DNA from: a virus
Direction: 5' to 3' (one strand)
DNA length: 40,897 bases
IMG/VR virus record: IMGVR_UViG_3300024500_000052
Location: 1-40,897 of that record
Part shown: positions 34,566 through 40,761 of the stretch, in pieces
Layout of the letters: each line of letters begins with the position of its first letter
Numbering within the stretch: position 1 is the first letter of the stretch
Position numbers and translations under genes: made by a program
The notes under the pieces: model-generated
The model's input: only the letters and a program-made list of their open reading frames with translations
Told to the model about the DNA's origin: nothing
Database searches by the model: none

Positions 34566-34967
34566 TTAAAAAGTTTTGTGGGTTTTTGGTAATTCGCGCT
34601 TCATAGCCTTAATCAAACCATATTTTCGAACATCGCCCGAAAATAAGTGTAGTTCTATGGCTTTACGCTCGCTCAAAACTGTAATTGAGTCTTCTGTAAG
34701 ATGATATGGACAGTCCAAAAATTTGTCCAAATATAATAGTACCTGTGGTTTTAAATCCAAATCAGGTGGAAACGGAACTTCGTAAACTTTGATATCCAAA
34801 ACTTCAGTTATGTAACGCAGGCCTTCGTCTGTTAGTCTGAGACTTTCACGCTCTTTGGCTCTGTTGTTTTTCCACCACAATCTTGTTTTAATTTTAAGAT
34901 TTTCTTCGCTCAAAGCCTCTCCAGATTCTTTAATAAAAATCTTAGTATAGGCCTGCTTGGTGTTCAT
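34566..34967 (-). CDS. Hypothetical protein, 133 residues
   Basis: I cannot name this protein. The N-terminal 50 residues are helical and basic (KIKTRLWWKNNRAKERESLR). LTDEGLRYITEVL, YEVPFPPDL, LLYLDKFLDCPYHLTEDSIT and LSERKAIELHLFSGDVRKYG follow. This looks like a small helical domain of a kind seen in marine T4-like phages. There is no membrane segment or signal peptide. The start overlaps the upstream stop by four bases (ATGA), forming a two-gene unit behind the GATAAATA motif at 35277. If that promoter is real, this would be a late protein, perhaps structural. Confidence 0.72.
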   Translation of the reverse strand: MNTKQAYTKIFIKESGEALSEENLKIKTRLWWKNNRAKERESLRLTDEGLRYITEVLDIKVYEVPFPPDLDLKPQVLLYLDKFLDCPYHLTEDSITVLSERKAIELHLFSGDVRKYGLIKAMKRELPKTHKTF

Positions 34968-35248
34968 TTAAGTTCTTCGCCAGTGGTTAGTTTGTAAACA
35001 GCAAAGTCGGTTGAATTGAAAAGTGTATTAAGTTTCTTTGCCAAATTGTGTGCATGGCCAGGATTGCTAAAACTAACTTTTTTATATTTGCTTCCTGGAT
35101 AACCGCTAAGACTATTTTGACTTTTTAAGTTAAAAGGTTTACCCTGATAGAATACCGCCCAAATTGCCTCGGCTTCTAAAATTTGGTCACTTTTAAATGT
35201 CTTCTTGTTAATTTTTTCCAATACAACTGTTGGCTTTGGGCGACTCAT
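34964..35248 (-). CDS. Hypothetical protein, 94 residues
   Basis: The ATG at 35248 has GAGGAA at good spacing. A TTG at 35287 would lengthen the protein by 13 residues and run through the promoter-like octamer, so it is rejected. The sequence starts MSRPKPTVVLEKINKKTF and has EAEAIWAVFYQGKPFNLKS, then YKKVSFSNPGHAHNLAKKLN and a C-terminal strand FAVYKLTTGEEL. It resembles a small basic alpha/beta protein found in related marine phages. The role is not known. Confidence 0.72.
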   Translation of the reverse strand: MSRPKPTVVLEKINKKTFKSDQILEAEAIWAVFYQGKPFNLKSQNSLSGYPGSKYKKVSFSNPGHAHNLAKKLNTLFNSTDFAVYKLTTGEELK

Positions 35249-35276
35249 ATATACGTTCCTCAATAATATACGTATA

Positions 35277-35284
35277 TATTTATC
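35277..35284 (-). promoter_or_regulatory. Late-type promoter motif GATAAATA on the minus strand
   Basis: The minus strand reads GATAAATA here, identical to the three octamers before virion genes on the plus strand. It sits in the gap between two genes, 28 bases before the ATG at 35248. It is the only exact minus-strand copy I found in the window, and no sigma70-like -35 lies at a matching distance. Confidence 0.6.
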
Positions 35285-35290
35285 CAAAAA

Positions 35291-35536
35291 TTACATCTTT
35301 TGGTCCCAACTTCCTCCGTCCATTTCGACCTTAACTACAGTATCGTCCTTGCGAGATTCTTGTATTAGACCTTCATAGTTACCTGCTAGTCTAGTCATAA
35401 CCATACCTAATGTATAGGCAAGATTTTTAGCAGTAGCCATGTCGAATCTAACTTCTCTTTGATTGCCTAAATCGGCACCCTTAATGGTTTGAAGCACCTG
35501 TTGTATTACCGCGGTATTGATTTTATTTTCTTGCAT
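35291..35536 (-). CDS. Hypothetical protein, 81 residues
   Basis: This small, mostly helical protein has INTAVIQQVLQTIKGADLGN, a strand QREVRFDMATAKNLAYTLGM, then VMTRLAGNYEGLIQES and an acidic end. There are no Cys residues, membrane segments or recognised motifs. It overlaps the upstream gene by 14 bases and AGG lies about eight bases before its ATG. It appears to be the last gene of the long folE transcript, since a new promoter-like motif follows its stop. Function is not recognised. Confidence 0.7.
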   Translation of the reverse strand: MQENKINTAVIQQVLQTIKGADLGNQREVRFDMATAKNLAYTLGMVMTRLAGNYEGLIQESRKDDTVVKVEMDGGSWDQKM

Positions 35537-36002
35537 TTGATAACCTGTGTTTCATTTCTATTTCTGTTTTAAACGGTCCTTCATACGGATAACGTTCGAT
35601 AGTAATTAGTTTAGGACAGAAACTACGCACCCAACCTTTATCAAATTTAATAATATAATATCCGGCGCAGTAAACACTTTTAGATTTATTACTCTTTGTA
35701 AACAACGGTAAATGACGTTTAACATCGAATAACGGATTGTATGGAAGTGTGCTAGTTGGATAACCGTGTACTTCTAAATCTTCTTCGGACTTAACTTTCT
35801 TTTCTAAAGTTTTCTTTATAAAAAATTCAGGACCAAATCGTTCTACAATTTTCTTTTTTGTATCGAATGTAGTAATAGCATTTTTAGAACTAAAGATATA
35901 TTTCTTTTGTTCGGTGATTTTTAATACACCTACTTTATTGCCATTTTCTTCTACTATCCAAAACTTACCATCGACTACGGGTTTGGCGTGTATCTCTGTC
36001 AT
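35523..36002 (-). CDS. Conserved hypothetical protein, 159 residues
   Basis: The start is set at ATG 36002, which has GGAG seven bases upstream and begins MTEIHAKPVVDGKFWIVEEN, as in similar marine phage proteins. An alternative ATG at 36065 overlaps the upstream stop (ATGA) and would add 21 residues with three Cys, but it has no ribosome site. The N-terminal half looks beta-rich (NGNKVGVLKIT). Then come KIVERFGPEFFIKK, HGYPTSTLPYNPLFDVKRHL, KSKSVYCAGYYIIKF and RSFCPKLITIERYPYEGPFK. The conserved Cys, Tyr and Gly pattern suggests a folded domain, but no catalytic motif is visible. It follows the 5' nuclease gene, so a role in replication is possible but unproven. Confidence 0.75.
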   Translation of the reverse strand: MTEIHAKPVVDGKFWIVEENGNKVGVLKITEQKKYIFSSKNAITTFDTKKKIVERFGPEFFIKKTLEKKVKSEEDLEVHGYPTSTLPYNPLFDVKRHLPLFTKSNKSKSVYCAGYYIIKFDKGWVRSFCPKLITIERYPYEGPFKTEIEMKHRLSNARK

Positions 36003-36061
36003 ATTAGGACTCCAACAATTTTCTGTTTTGTTTTCACAAGTATCTTCGTACTGGCAAATTT

Positions 36062-37030
36062 TCATTTATGATATCTCGCATTGAGTGGTTCGGCATACTG
36101 CTGTGCTTGATCTGAAATCTTTTTAAGATCATATAATTGACAAAACTTAAGAAGACGTATACCGACCTGGCTTACATTCTTTTCTTTGTCGATATTATCT
36201 TTAATGGTACCGAAGATTTTTTCTTTAATATCGCTAGGTTGTGCCGCTAAATCTATTAACTGTCTATTACGTTCGTAGTCATCTTTAACACGATGTTCGA
36301 CTCCGTTATGGTCTACCCAACGTTGCAACATGAGATTGTTCCAAGCGAATCCCTGTGCTTCTCTGTCTTTAAATGCTTCTTGTAGTTTGTTTACACGCAC
36401 CTTAGGATATGCACTAAACACGTTATCGCTACTATCTCCACGAATACATTTTTCAAACAATAACCACTTTGGATCAGGAATTGCCTTAGGTTCTTTAGTT
36501 TTGTTATCTATAACAAGTTTACCTTTCTTGTCAAAGATACCTTCGTGTGTAATATGATGTTCTTGAACACCGTTATACTGACTCACGTTGGGCGCAATTA
36601 ACTGTACAAAATCGCTGTCTGTTGAGATAATCACGTGCTTGTCTTCTGGATGACTCTGAATCCACCCAGCAATTAAGTCATCTGCTTCTAGTTCGCCGTG
36701 CTGTAGTACAGTACAGTTAGTTTTTTCAATAATAAATTCTTTGAACTTATCAAAACTTTCCCAGAATAGTTGATCCTCTTCTTGTTCTTTGACAGTTAAT
36801 GCCGCACGAGCATCGCTACGATTGCGTTTGTACGGTTCGTAGTAATCTTTGCGCCATGAGCGACCTTCGAGGCAGAATACTACATGGCTACCGCCAAAGT
36901 CTTGCCAGGCCTTTTTGATACTGTTTAAAGTGATGTGAAACGCCATGCCAAGTTTAATGTCAGCATCGCCCTTAATTACGTGTCTAGCACGAAAGAATGT
37001 GTTAGCAGTATCTACTAAAATATATGTCAT
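36062..37030 (-). CDS. rnh: T4 RNase H-type 5'-3' exonuclease (flap endonuclease)
   Basis: This 322-residue nuclease belongs to the 5' nuclease/FEN family and is close in length to T4 RNase H (305), which removes RNA primers during lagging-strand synthesis. Metal-binding acids appear in family order: D7 in LVDTAN, the LEADDL motif (E115, D117, D118), STDSDF (D138, D140) and RGDSSDN (D199, D202). The basic stretch WRKDYYEPYKRNR near 59 to 71 matches the arch region that grips the flap. The helix-hairpin region after GDSSDN is present, followed by a helical C-terminus. The start overlaps the upstream gene (ATGA) and has GAGG upstream. Confidence 0.93.
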   Translation of the reverse strand: MTYILVDTANTFFRARHVIKGDADIKLGMAFHITLNSIKKAWQDFGGSHVVFCLEGRSWRKDYYEPYKRNRSDARAALTVKEQEEDQLFWESFDKFKEFIIEKTNCTVLQHGELEADDLIAGWIQSHPEDKHVIISTDSDFVQLIAPNVSQYNGVQEHHITHEGIFDKKGKLVIDNKTKEPKAIPDPKWLLFEKCIRGDSSDNVFSAYPKVRVNKLQEAFKDREAQGFAWNNLMLQRWVDHNGVEHRVKDDYERNRQLIDLAAQPSDIKEKIFGTIKDNIDKEKNVSQVGIRLLKFCQLYDLKKISDQAQQYAEPLNARYHK

Positions 37031-37479
37031 GAAACCTCAGACTTGCCTTCGGCAATCTTTTTAACATTAATAAATCCAGCACCTCTATCTGACATATCGA
37101 TGCCCTCTTCGCTGGCTACATTTTTGCATAGTTCTCTAAACCAACGATCCACAATTTCTTCATCAGGATCGCCATCAAATCCATAACCCGCTTGTTTTAA
37201 TTGTACTACAAATTCATCGTTCCAGTCAATCTCGAAGAAACCATTCTTTAAGTTATCTTTATTGACATGTGTCTCCAAAACAGCGACCCAAGGTTCTCCT
37301 TTGGCTGTAGCACGGTCTTTTGGAGTCATTTTAGCCAATTCTTCTTCGCGTTTGGCTACTGCTTCTTTGGCTGTTGCTTCTTCAGCACGGGCAAGTGCTT
37401 CTGCACGTTCTTTTTCTAGACGTTCTTTTTCTGCTTCTAATTTGTCTATGCCAAATAATTTTTTAATAATTGCTTTCAT
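37027..37479 (-). CDS. Hypothetical protein with N-terminal coiled coil, 150 residues
   Basis: The start is ATG 37479 with GGGGGAA just upstream; a longer frame to 37569 lies inside the oxygenase gene and is not needed. Residues 1 to 10 (MKAIIKKLFG) are basic and amphipathic. Residues 11 to 50 are a Glu/Lys/Ala coiled coil (KLEAEKERLEKERAEAL). The C-terminal domain contains GEPWVAVLETHVNKD, NGFFEIDWNDEFVVQLKQAG and GDPDEEIVDRWFRELCKNVA, a pattern conserved in marine T4-like phages. Function is not recognised. The coiled coil suggests oligomers, and it directly precedes the 5' nuclease in the same transcript. Confidence 0.78.
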   Translation of the reverse strand: MKAIIKKLFGIDKLEAEKERLEKERAEALARAEEATAKEAVAKREEELAKMTPKDRATAKGEPWVAVLETHVNKDNLKNGFFEIDWNDEFVVQLKQAGYGFDGDPDEEIVDRWFRELCKNVASEEGIDMSDRGAGFINVKKIAEGKSEVS

Positions 37480-38146
37480 GTTTCCCCCATACCCGCGATT
37501 GCGGATAAAAAAATGCGTTTTCGTTTTGCCCCATATCCCAAATAATACTGCCCATTGTATTTCTTTCATTTAGTGGCAACGATTGAATAAAAGTATTTGT
37601 ACTATAACGAACACCTTTAGTTATTGGTTTAACTTCGTGTACCCAAAGAGGATCTGCTGGAAAAATCATAGCATCTCCTTTATTCAATTTAACTTCGTAT
37701 CTGCCATTCCAAAAAGTAAATTCGCCACCTTCATAGTCGTCATTTAATGAAATAGTACAACTGGCGTGAATCATTTCCTCCCAATCCACATGAGGATGTA
37801 TCCATTCGCCGACTTCGTATTTCATAAGTCGGTGCATGTGGGAAAATCTTAAAGATTTTTTTAATGCTGTAGTGTGAAACGCTTTAAACTCTTCTAGATA
37901 TGTTATCCAATCTTCGATAATTTTATTTGTATGATTATGTACTACTAAAAAGTTTTCTGTATCAGGAATTAACTCTACTCTTTTAAAAGTAGAAGTAGTC
38001 ATTTTATTAGTTACGGCGTGTATGCAACTTTCTTGAACCGCACTGGCAGAACGCAATTCGTATTCGTCAATTAACGAATTGCATTGGTCTTCTGTTAATG
38101 CGTTTCTAACAACAAAAATTAAATCGGATAACTTTATATCTTCCAT
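37463..38146 (-). CDS. 2-oxoglutarate/Fe(II)-dependent dioxygenase (prolyl-4-hydroxylase-like)
   Basis: This 227-residue protein has the double-stranded beta-helix signature. HPHVDW gives the HxD iron ligands (H119, D121), GGEFTFW follows, and FPADPLWVHEV supplies the distal His170. KGVRYSTNTF carries Arg180 for 2-oxoglutarate. Such enzymes hydroxylate proteins, nucleic acids or small molecules with O2 and 2-oxoglutarate. They are common in marine T4-like phages, with targets mostly unknown. The last 35 residues after the core are an extra tail. Its ATG abuts the queE stop and its 3' end overlaps the next gene by 17 bases, so it is read with the folE-queE operon. Confidence 0.9.
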   Translation of the reverse strand: MEDIKLSDLIFVVRNALTEDQCNSLIDEYELRSASAVQESCIHAVTNKMTTSTFKRVELIPDTENFLVVHNHTNKIIEDWITYLEEFKAFHTTALKKSLRFSHMHRLMKYEVGEWIHPHVDWEEMIHASCTISLNDDYEGGEFTFWNGRYEVKLNKGDAMIFPADPLWVHEVKPITKGVRYSTNTFIQSLPLNERNTMGSIIWDMGQNENAFFYPQSRVWGKHESNY

Positions 38147-39010
38147 TTATGTTCCCCACTCATTTTTAAAGAGTGGAACTTGTAATCTATCGCTGTAGCG
38201 TAAACCGTTTTTCATTGCTAGTTCCGCTACACGCCTGTTGTTAAGAGTATAGACACTTTCAACGCCACCCACGGGCATAAGATATATAGGACCGGTAAAA
38301 CCATTTTCTCTATAAATGTCAGCAGTTTCAATTGCTTCCTCCGCATCTTCTTCTGTGGCCACTACAAATTTAAGATATGTATGACCGTATTCTTCGTATT
38401 CACAAACTACGTCTGGACGAATTGCTTCGTGACGTTCTTCACCGGAGCAACTTAATTTAGCACTAACACTAAATGTAACTTCTCGCCAAAAATCTTTATC
38501 GCTGTGATATTTCCATGTGTGCAGATATTGCTTGAACTCGTCGGTGAGTTTTTGAGTACCATTCGTTTCAAATGTAATCTCTTTTAAGTTTGTCATTTTT
38601 GGATGGTCGAGCAAGTCTGGATACGCTCGTTGCCATCCAAGCAAAGGTTCCCCTCCGGTAATGACCAAGTGTTCGTCTCGCCATTCGTTGAAGGGTAGAA
38701 TCTCTGCGATCCTGTCTGCGATGGCGTCTGAAGTGAGCATTGGACTAAGATCCTTAAAGCGAGGATCCCAACTAGCATAACTATCACAGCCCGTAGATAC
38801 CAAAGGAAGTTCTTCATATTTTTTATATGGGGTTCGTTCATGTTGGATTGCAATATCTTCAACTTCTGTACTTAGTTCACCTTTTGGTAATCCAAAGCCA
38901 GCACATTTAAAGTTACAACCAAATGTTCTCAAGAAAACAGACGGTACACCCATGTAACGTCCTTCGCCTTGAATACTATAAAATAATTCTGCAATTTTTA
39001 ATTTGCTCAT
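38147..39010 (-). CDS. queE: 7-carboxy-7-deazaguanine synthase-like radical SAM protein (QueE)
   Basis: QueE turns 6-carboxytetrahydropterin into 7-carboxy-7-deazaguanine, the third step toward preQ0. The protein (287 residues) opens with IAELFYSIQGEGRYMGVPSV, a QueE hallmark, then FLRTFGCNFKCAGFG. GGEP (119 to 122) is the SAM-binding loop and ITFETNGTQ follows. The [4Fe-4S] cysteines are unusual. C32 and C36 are in place, but position 39 (usually the third Cys) is Phe, and the next Cys is C75 in TGCDSYASWD. An inserted segment of about 35 residues separates them. Similar inserts seem typical of phage QueE. The start overlaps the upstream stop (ATGA) with GGTGA upstream. FolE in the same operon supplies the pathway entry. 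Confidence 0.9.
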   Translation of the reverse strand: MSKLKIAELFYSIQGEGRYMGVPSVFLRTFGCNFKCAGFGLPKGELSTEVEDIAIQHERTPYKKYEELPLVSTGCDSYASWDPRFKDLSPMLTSDAIADRIAEILPFNEWRDEHLVITGGEPLLGWQRAYPDLLDHPKMTNLKEITFETNGTQKLTDEFKQYLHTWKYHSDKDFWREVTFSVSAKLSCSGEERHEAIRPDVVCEYEEYGHTYLKFVVATEEDAEEAIETADIYRENGFTGPIYLMPVGGVESVYTLNNRRVAELAMKNGLRYSDRLQVPLFKNEWGT

Positions 39011-39471
39011 ATACAGTCACCTTGTTCTGCCAGTTTACTGGCGCTTGATTTTTCTTTACCTGCTTGTCTAAACAGTTTAACATCTTTAATTGCAGATTTC
39101 AATGTTTCGGCATAATTCAGTGCCTGTTGTTCAGTCATAGAAATAGTTGTTTCAACGGTCACTGCACCAGTTGTCCAAAGTTGCCAAGTTACTTTCAAAC
39201 GAGTCCATAGCCCATTAATTAAATCTTTAACAAACCAATCAATCTCTTGTAGATACGGACTATCAATATCGTATCTTTTTTCAACTAGTTCAGACCAATA
39301 ATCAGTTTTAGCAGTTGCGTAAATGTTTACATTAATACCAGTCTCACTAGATTCAACTTCTACATTGTGATCGTGATACTCTTGCCCGCAACCGCAGACA
39401 ATTTGATAAAACTTAGTGTCGCCAAAGTCACTGCGTTTTAGAATTCCTTCTGCTGGTTGCTCTAATTTCAT
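39007..39471 (-). CDS. Hypothetical protein, 154 residues
   Basis: This protein lies between folE and queE but is not QueD: the His-x-His and Cys-His-Glu pattern of 6-carboxytetrahydropterin synthase is missing. The N-terminal part contains YQIVCGCGQEYHDHNVEVES, where C26, C28, H33 and H35 could bind a metal. The rest is beta-rich (GINVNIYAT) with LTWQLW-like aromatic strands, then a helix (QQALNYAETLKSAIKDVKLF). The start overlaps the upstream stop (ATGA) without a clear ribosome site. Similar proteins occur in marine T4-like phages. Function is not recognised. Confidence 0.75.
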   Translation of the reverse strand: MKLEQPAEGILKRSDFGDTKFYQIVCGCGQEYHDHNVEVESSETGINVNIYATAKTDYWSELVEKRYDIDSPYLQEIDWFVKDLINGLWTRLKVTWQLWTTGAVTVETTISMTEQQALNYAETLKSAIKDVKLFRQAGKEKSSASKLAEQGDCI

Positions 39472-39788
39472 TGTTTGAACATCTCTAAGTTAATAATTTT
39501 AGCAACACGCTCGCCAATATCTTCTCCGTTAGGAATCACATAAGTTTGACTTTCGTGTCTATCTTTACGGTCATCGTAGTGTCTTACATTTAAAATTTTA
39601 CCACCGACGGCGGTGCTTAATTCGAAAGTGATTCGTCCTTCACCTTCTGCACGACCGCGTTCTATTGCTTGTGCTGTTCCGATTGCCAATTTATACTCTC
39701 TTTCTTTCATAGTTGCTTCTTCGTACTTGTGTCGATTATCCCACATATCGCGGACTTTTCCATACAACCATTTATCGACAAAATTCAT
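39468..39788 (-). CDS. Hypothetical protein, 106 residues
   Basis: The ATG at 39788 overlaps the upstream stop (ATGA) and has GGAG eight bases before it. Two earlier starts in frame (39794 and 39806) fit the ribosome site less well. The protein begins MNFVDKWLYGKVRDMWDNRH, with a charged helix (EEATMKEREYKLAIG), then RITFELSTAVGGKILNVRHY and a closing helix, GEDIGERVAKIINLEMF. It appears to be a small alpha/beta protein conserved in related phages. No enzymatic motif is visible. Confidence 0.72.
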   Translation of the reverse strand: MNFVDKWLYGKVRDMWDNRHKYEEATMKEREYKLAIGTAQAIERGRAEGEGRITFELSTAVGGKILNVRHYDDRKDRHESQTYVIPNGEDIGERVAKIINLEMFKQ

Positions 39789-40000
39789 TTGCATGTCTCC
39801 AACCATTTATCAAGAATATTTACAGCATCATTGAAATCGATACCATATACTTCTGCACTGATAACATTGTCTTTGATTTGTATATCAAACGGAACAGTTC
39901 CGTTAAATCGAAAATCTTCGGGAACATCTGTCTCTACAATATACTTGTGTAGATTTTTTGCTCTATTAATTAAATTAGTCGCCATGTCTACTGAATTCAT
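39785..40000 (-). CDS. Small hypothetical protein, 71 residues
   Basis: The ATG at 40000 overlaps the folE stop (ATGA), with AGGAG about eleven bases upstream. A second Met at residue 6 has no ribosome site of its own. The protein has a helix (NLINRAKNLHKYIVE), then DFRFNGTVPFDIQI and VISAEVYGIDFNDAVNILDK, followed by WLETCK. No motif is recognised. The tight coupling on both sides supports it as a real gene. Confidence 0.68.
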   Translation of the reverse strand: MNSVDMATNLINRAKNLHKYIVETDVPEDFRFNGTVPFDIQIKDNVISAEVYGIDFNDAVNILDKWLETCK

Positions 40001-40695
40001 CTTGGTGCAAACTCCTGTTGTAGTTTAATGTTATCAAAGAACTCTTTCTTTGTACCAGCATCGTCTTTGAACGCACCTTTAAGTACAGTAGTTTGAGTTA
40101 ATGAACTATGTGCCATAATGCCACGATTCTCACAGCATCCATGAACTGCCTGAATATAAACGCCAATATCACTTGCGCCAGTGGCCTTTTCAATTTCTCT
40201 GGCTATGTCGTTACACAATTCTTCCTGTAAGGTACCACGACGAGCGCACCATTGCGCGATTCGTGTGTATTTTGACAGCCCAATGAGTTTTTGGGCGGCG
40301 ATGATTCCGATGTAGGCAACACCAGAAACAGGCTGATGATGATGACTACACATACTACGAAGCTCACTCCTAACCACCAACATACCCTCATAACGATCTT
40401 CGCTATCGTTAGGAAACGCTGTTGCATCTGGTGCTGGTTCATATCTTCCTGCCATTATTTCGTTAAAGTACATTTTTGCTAATCGTTTCGCTGTACCGTG
40501 CGAGTTAGGATCTGTCTCTCTGTCAATAAGAAGTTTGTCTAAAACACTTTCAAATGCCTCAGTTGCTTCTTTGATTAGTTGTTCTTTGACTAGATCAGAT
40601 TCGATGTATTCGCTGATGTTATCTCCTGCCCAGAATCTTTTTCCGTCTAGGACCATCTTTTCGCGAATCGCTTGTGCTAAATTTTTTTCTGACAT
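39997..40695 (-). CDS. folE: GTP cyclohydrolase I (FolE)
   Basis: FolE converts GTP to dihydroneopterin triphosphate, the first step of both folate and 7-deazaguanine synthesis. In this 232-residue protein the zinc and active-site motif is CSHHHQPVSGVAYIG (C116, H119). IGLSKYTRIAQWCARR and QEELCNDIA follow, and HGCCENRG carries the third zinc Cys (C187). Cellular enzymes usually have CEHH; here the second residue is Ser. About 40 N-terminal residues precede the catalytic domain. It is the first gene of a long coupled operon that also holds queE. GGAG (40701 to 40704) precedes the ATG, and a consensus promoter lies upstream. Confidence 0.95.
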   Translation of the reverse strand: MSEKNLAQAIREKMVLDGKRFWAGDNISEYIESDLVKEQLIKEATEAFESVLDKLLIDRETDPNSHGTAKRLAKMYFNEIMAGRYEPAPDATAFPNDSEDRYEGMLVVRSELRSMCSHHHQPVSGVAYIGIIAAQKLIGLSKYTRIAQWCARRGTLQEELCNDIAREIEKATGASDIGVYIQAVHGCCENRGIMAHSSLTQTTVLKGAFKDDAGTKKEFFDNIKLQQEFAPR

Positions 40696-40709
40696 TATTT
40701 CTCCGAGTT

Positions 40710-40727
40710 ATAGACGAGGATGTCTAT
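40710..40727 (-). other. 5'-leader hairpin of the folE transcript
   Basis: On the minus strand ATAGAC and GTCTAT form a six-base-pair stem with a six-base loop. The expected transcription start from the promoter at 40733 to 40761 is near 40726, so the transcript would begin with this hairpin, leaving the GGAG ribosome site free. Such 5' stems can stabilise mRNA. It could instead be an operator palindrome. Confidence 0.45.
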
Positions 40728-40732
40728 GTAAT

Positions 40733-40761
40733 ATAATATAGTTTATTTAGGTTTTTGTCAA
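40733..40761 (-). promoter_or_regulatory. Sigma70-type promoter for the folE-queE operon
   Basis: On the minus strand TTGACA (40756 to 40761), a 17-base spacer and TATTAT (40733 to 40738) match consensus at eleven of twelve positions. The leader to the folE ATG at 40695 is about 31 bases. No other strong promoter is seen down to base 35290, so it probably drives ten genes. The -35 overlaps the stop codon of the gene upstream. Confidence 0.85.

Noticed and set aside
37480-37569. Thirty-residue N-terminal extension of the coiled-coil protein
   Set aside because: The region is inside the oxygenase gene, whereas ATG 37479 has a strong GGGGGAA site; the added peptide looks like out-of-frame oxygenase sequence.
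38593-38862. 89-residue minus-strand frame with a hydrophobic segment inside queE
   Set aside because: Out of frame within well-conserved QueE sequence, including the GGEP region, and without a convincing start; treated as a shadow.
39007-39471. QueD (6-carboxytetrahydropterin synthase) as identity for the gene between folE and queE
   Set aside because: Position suggested it, but the zinc-binding His-x-His and catalytic Cys/His/Glu pattern are absent.
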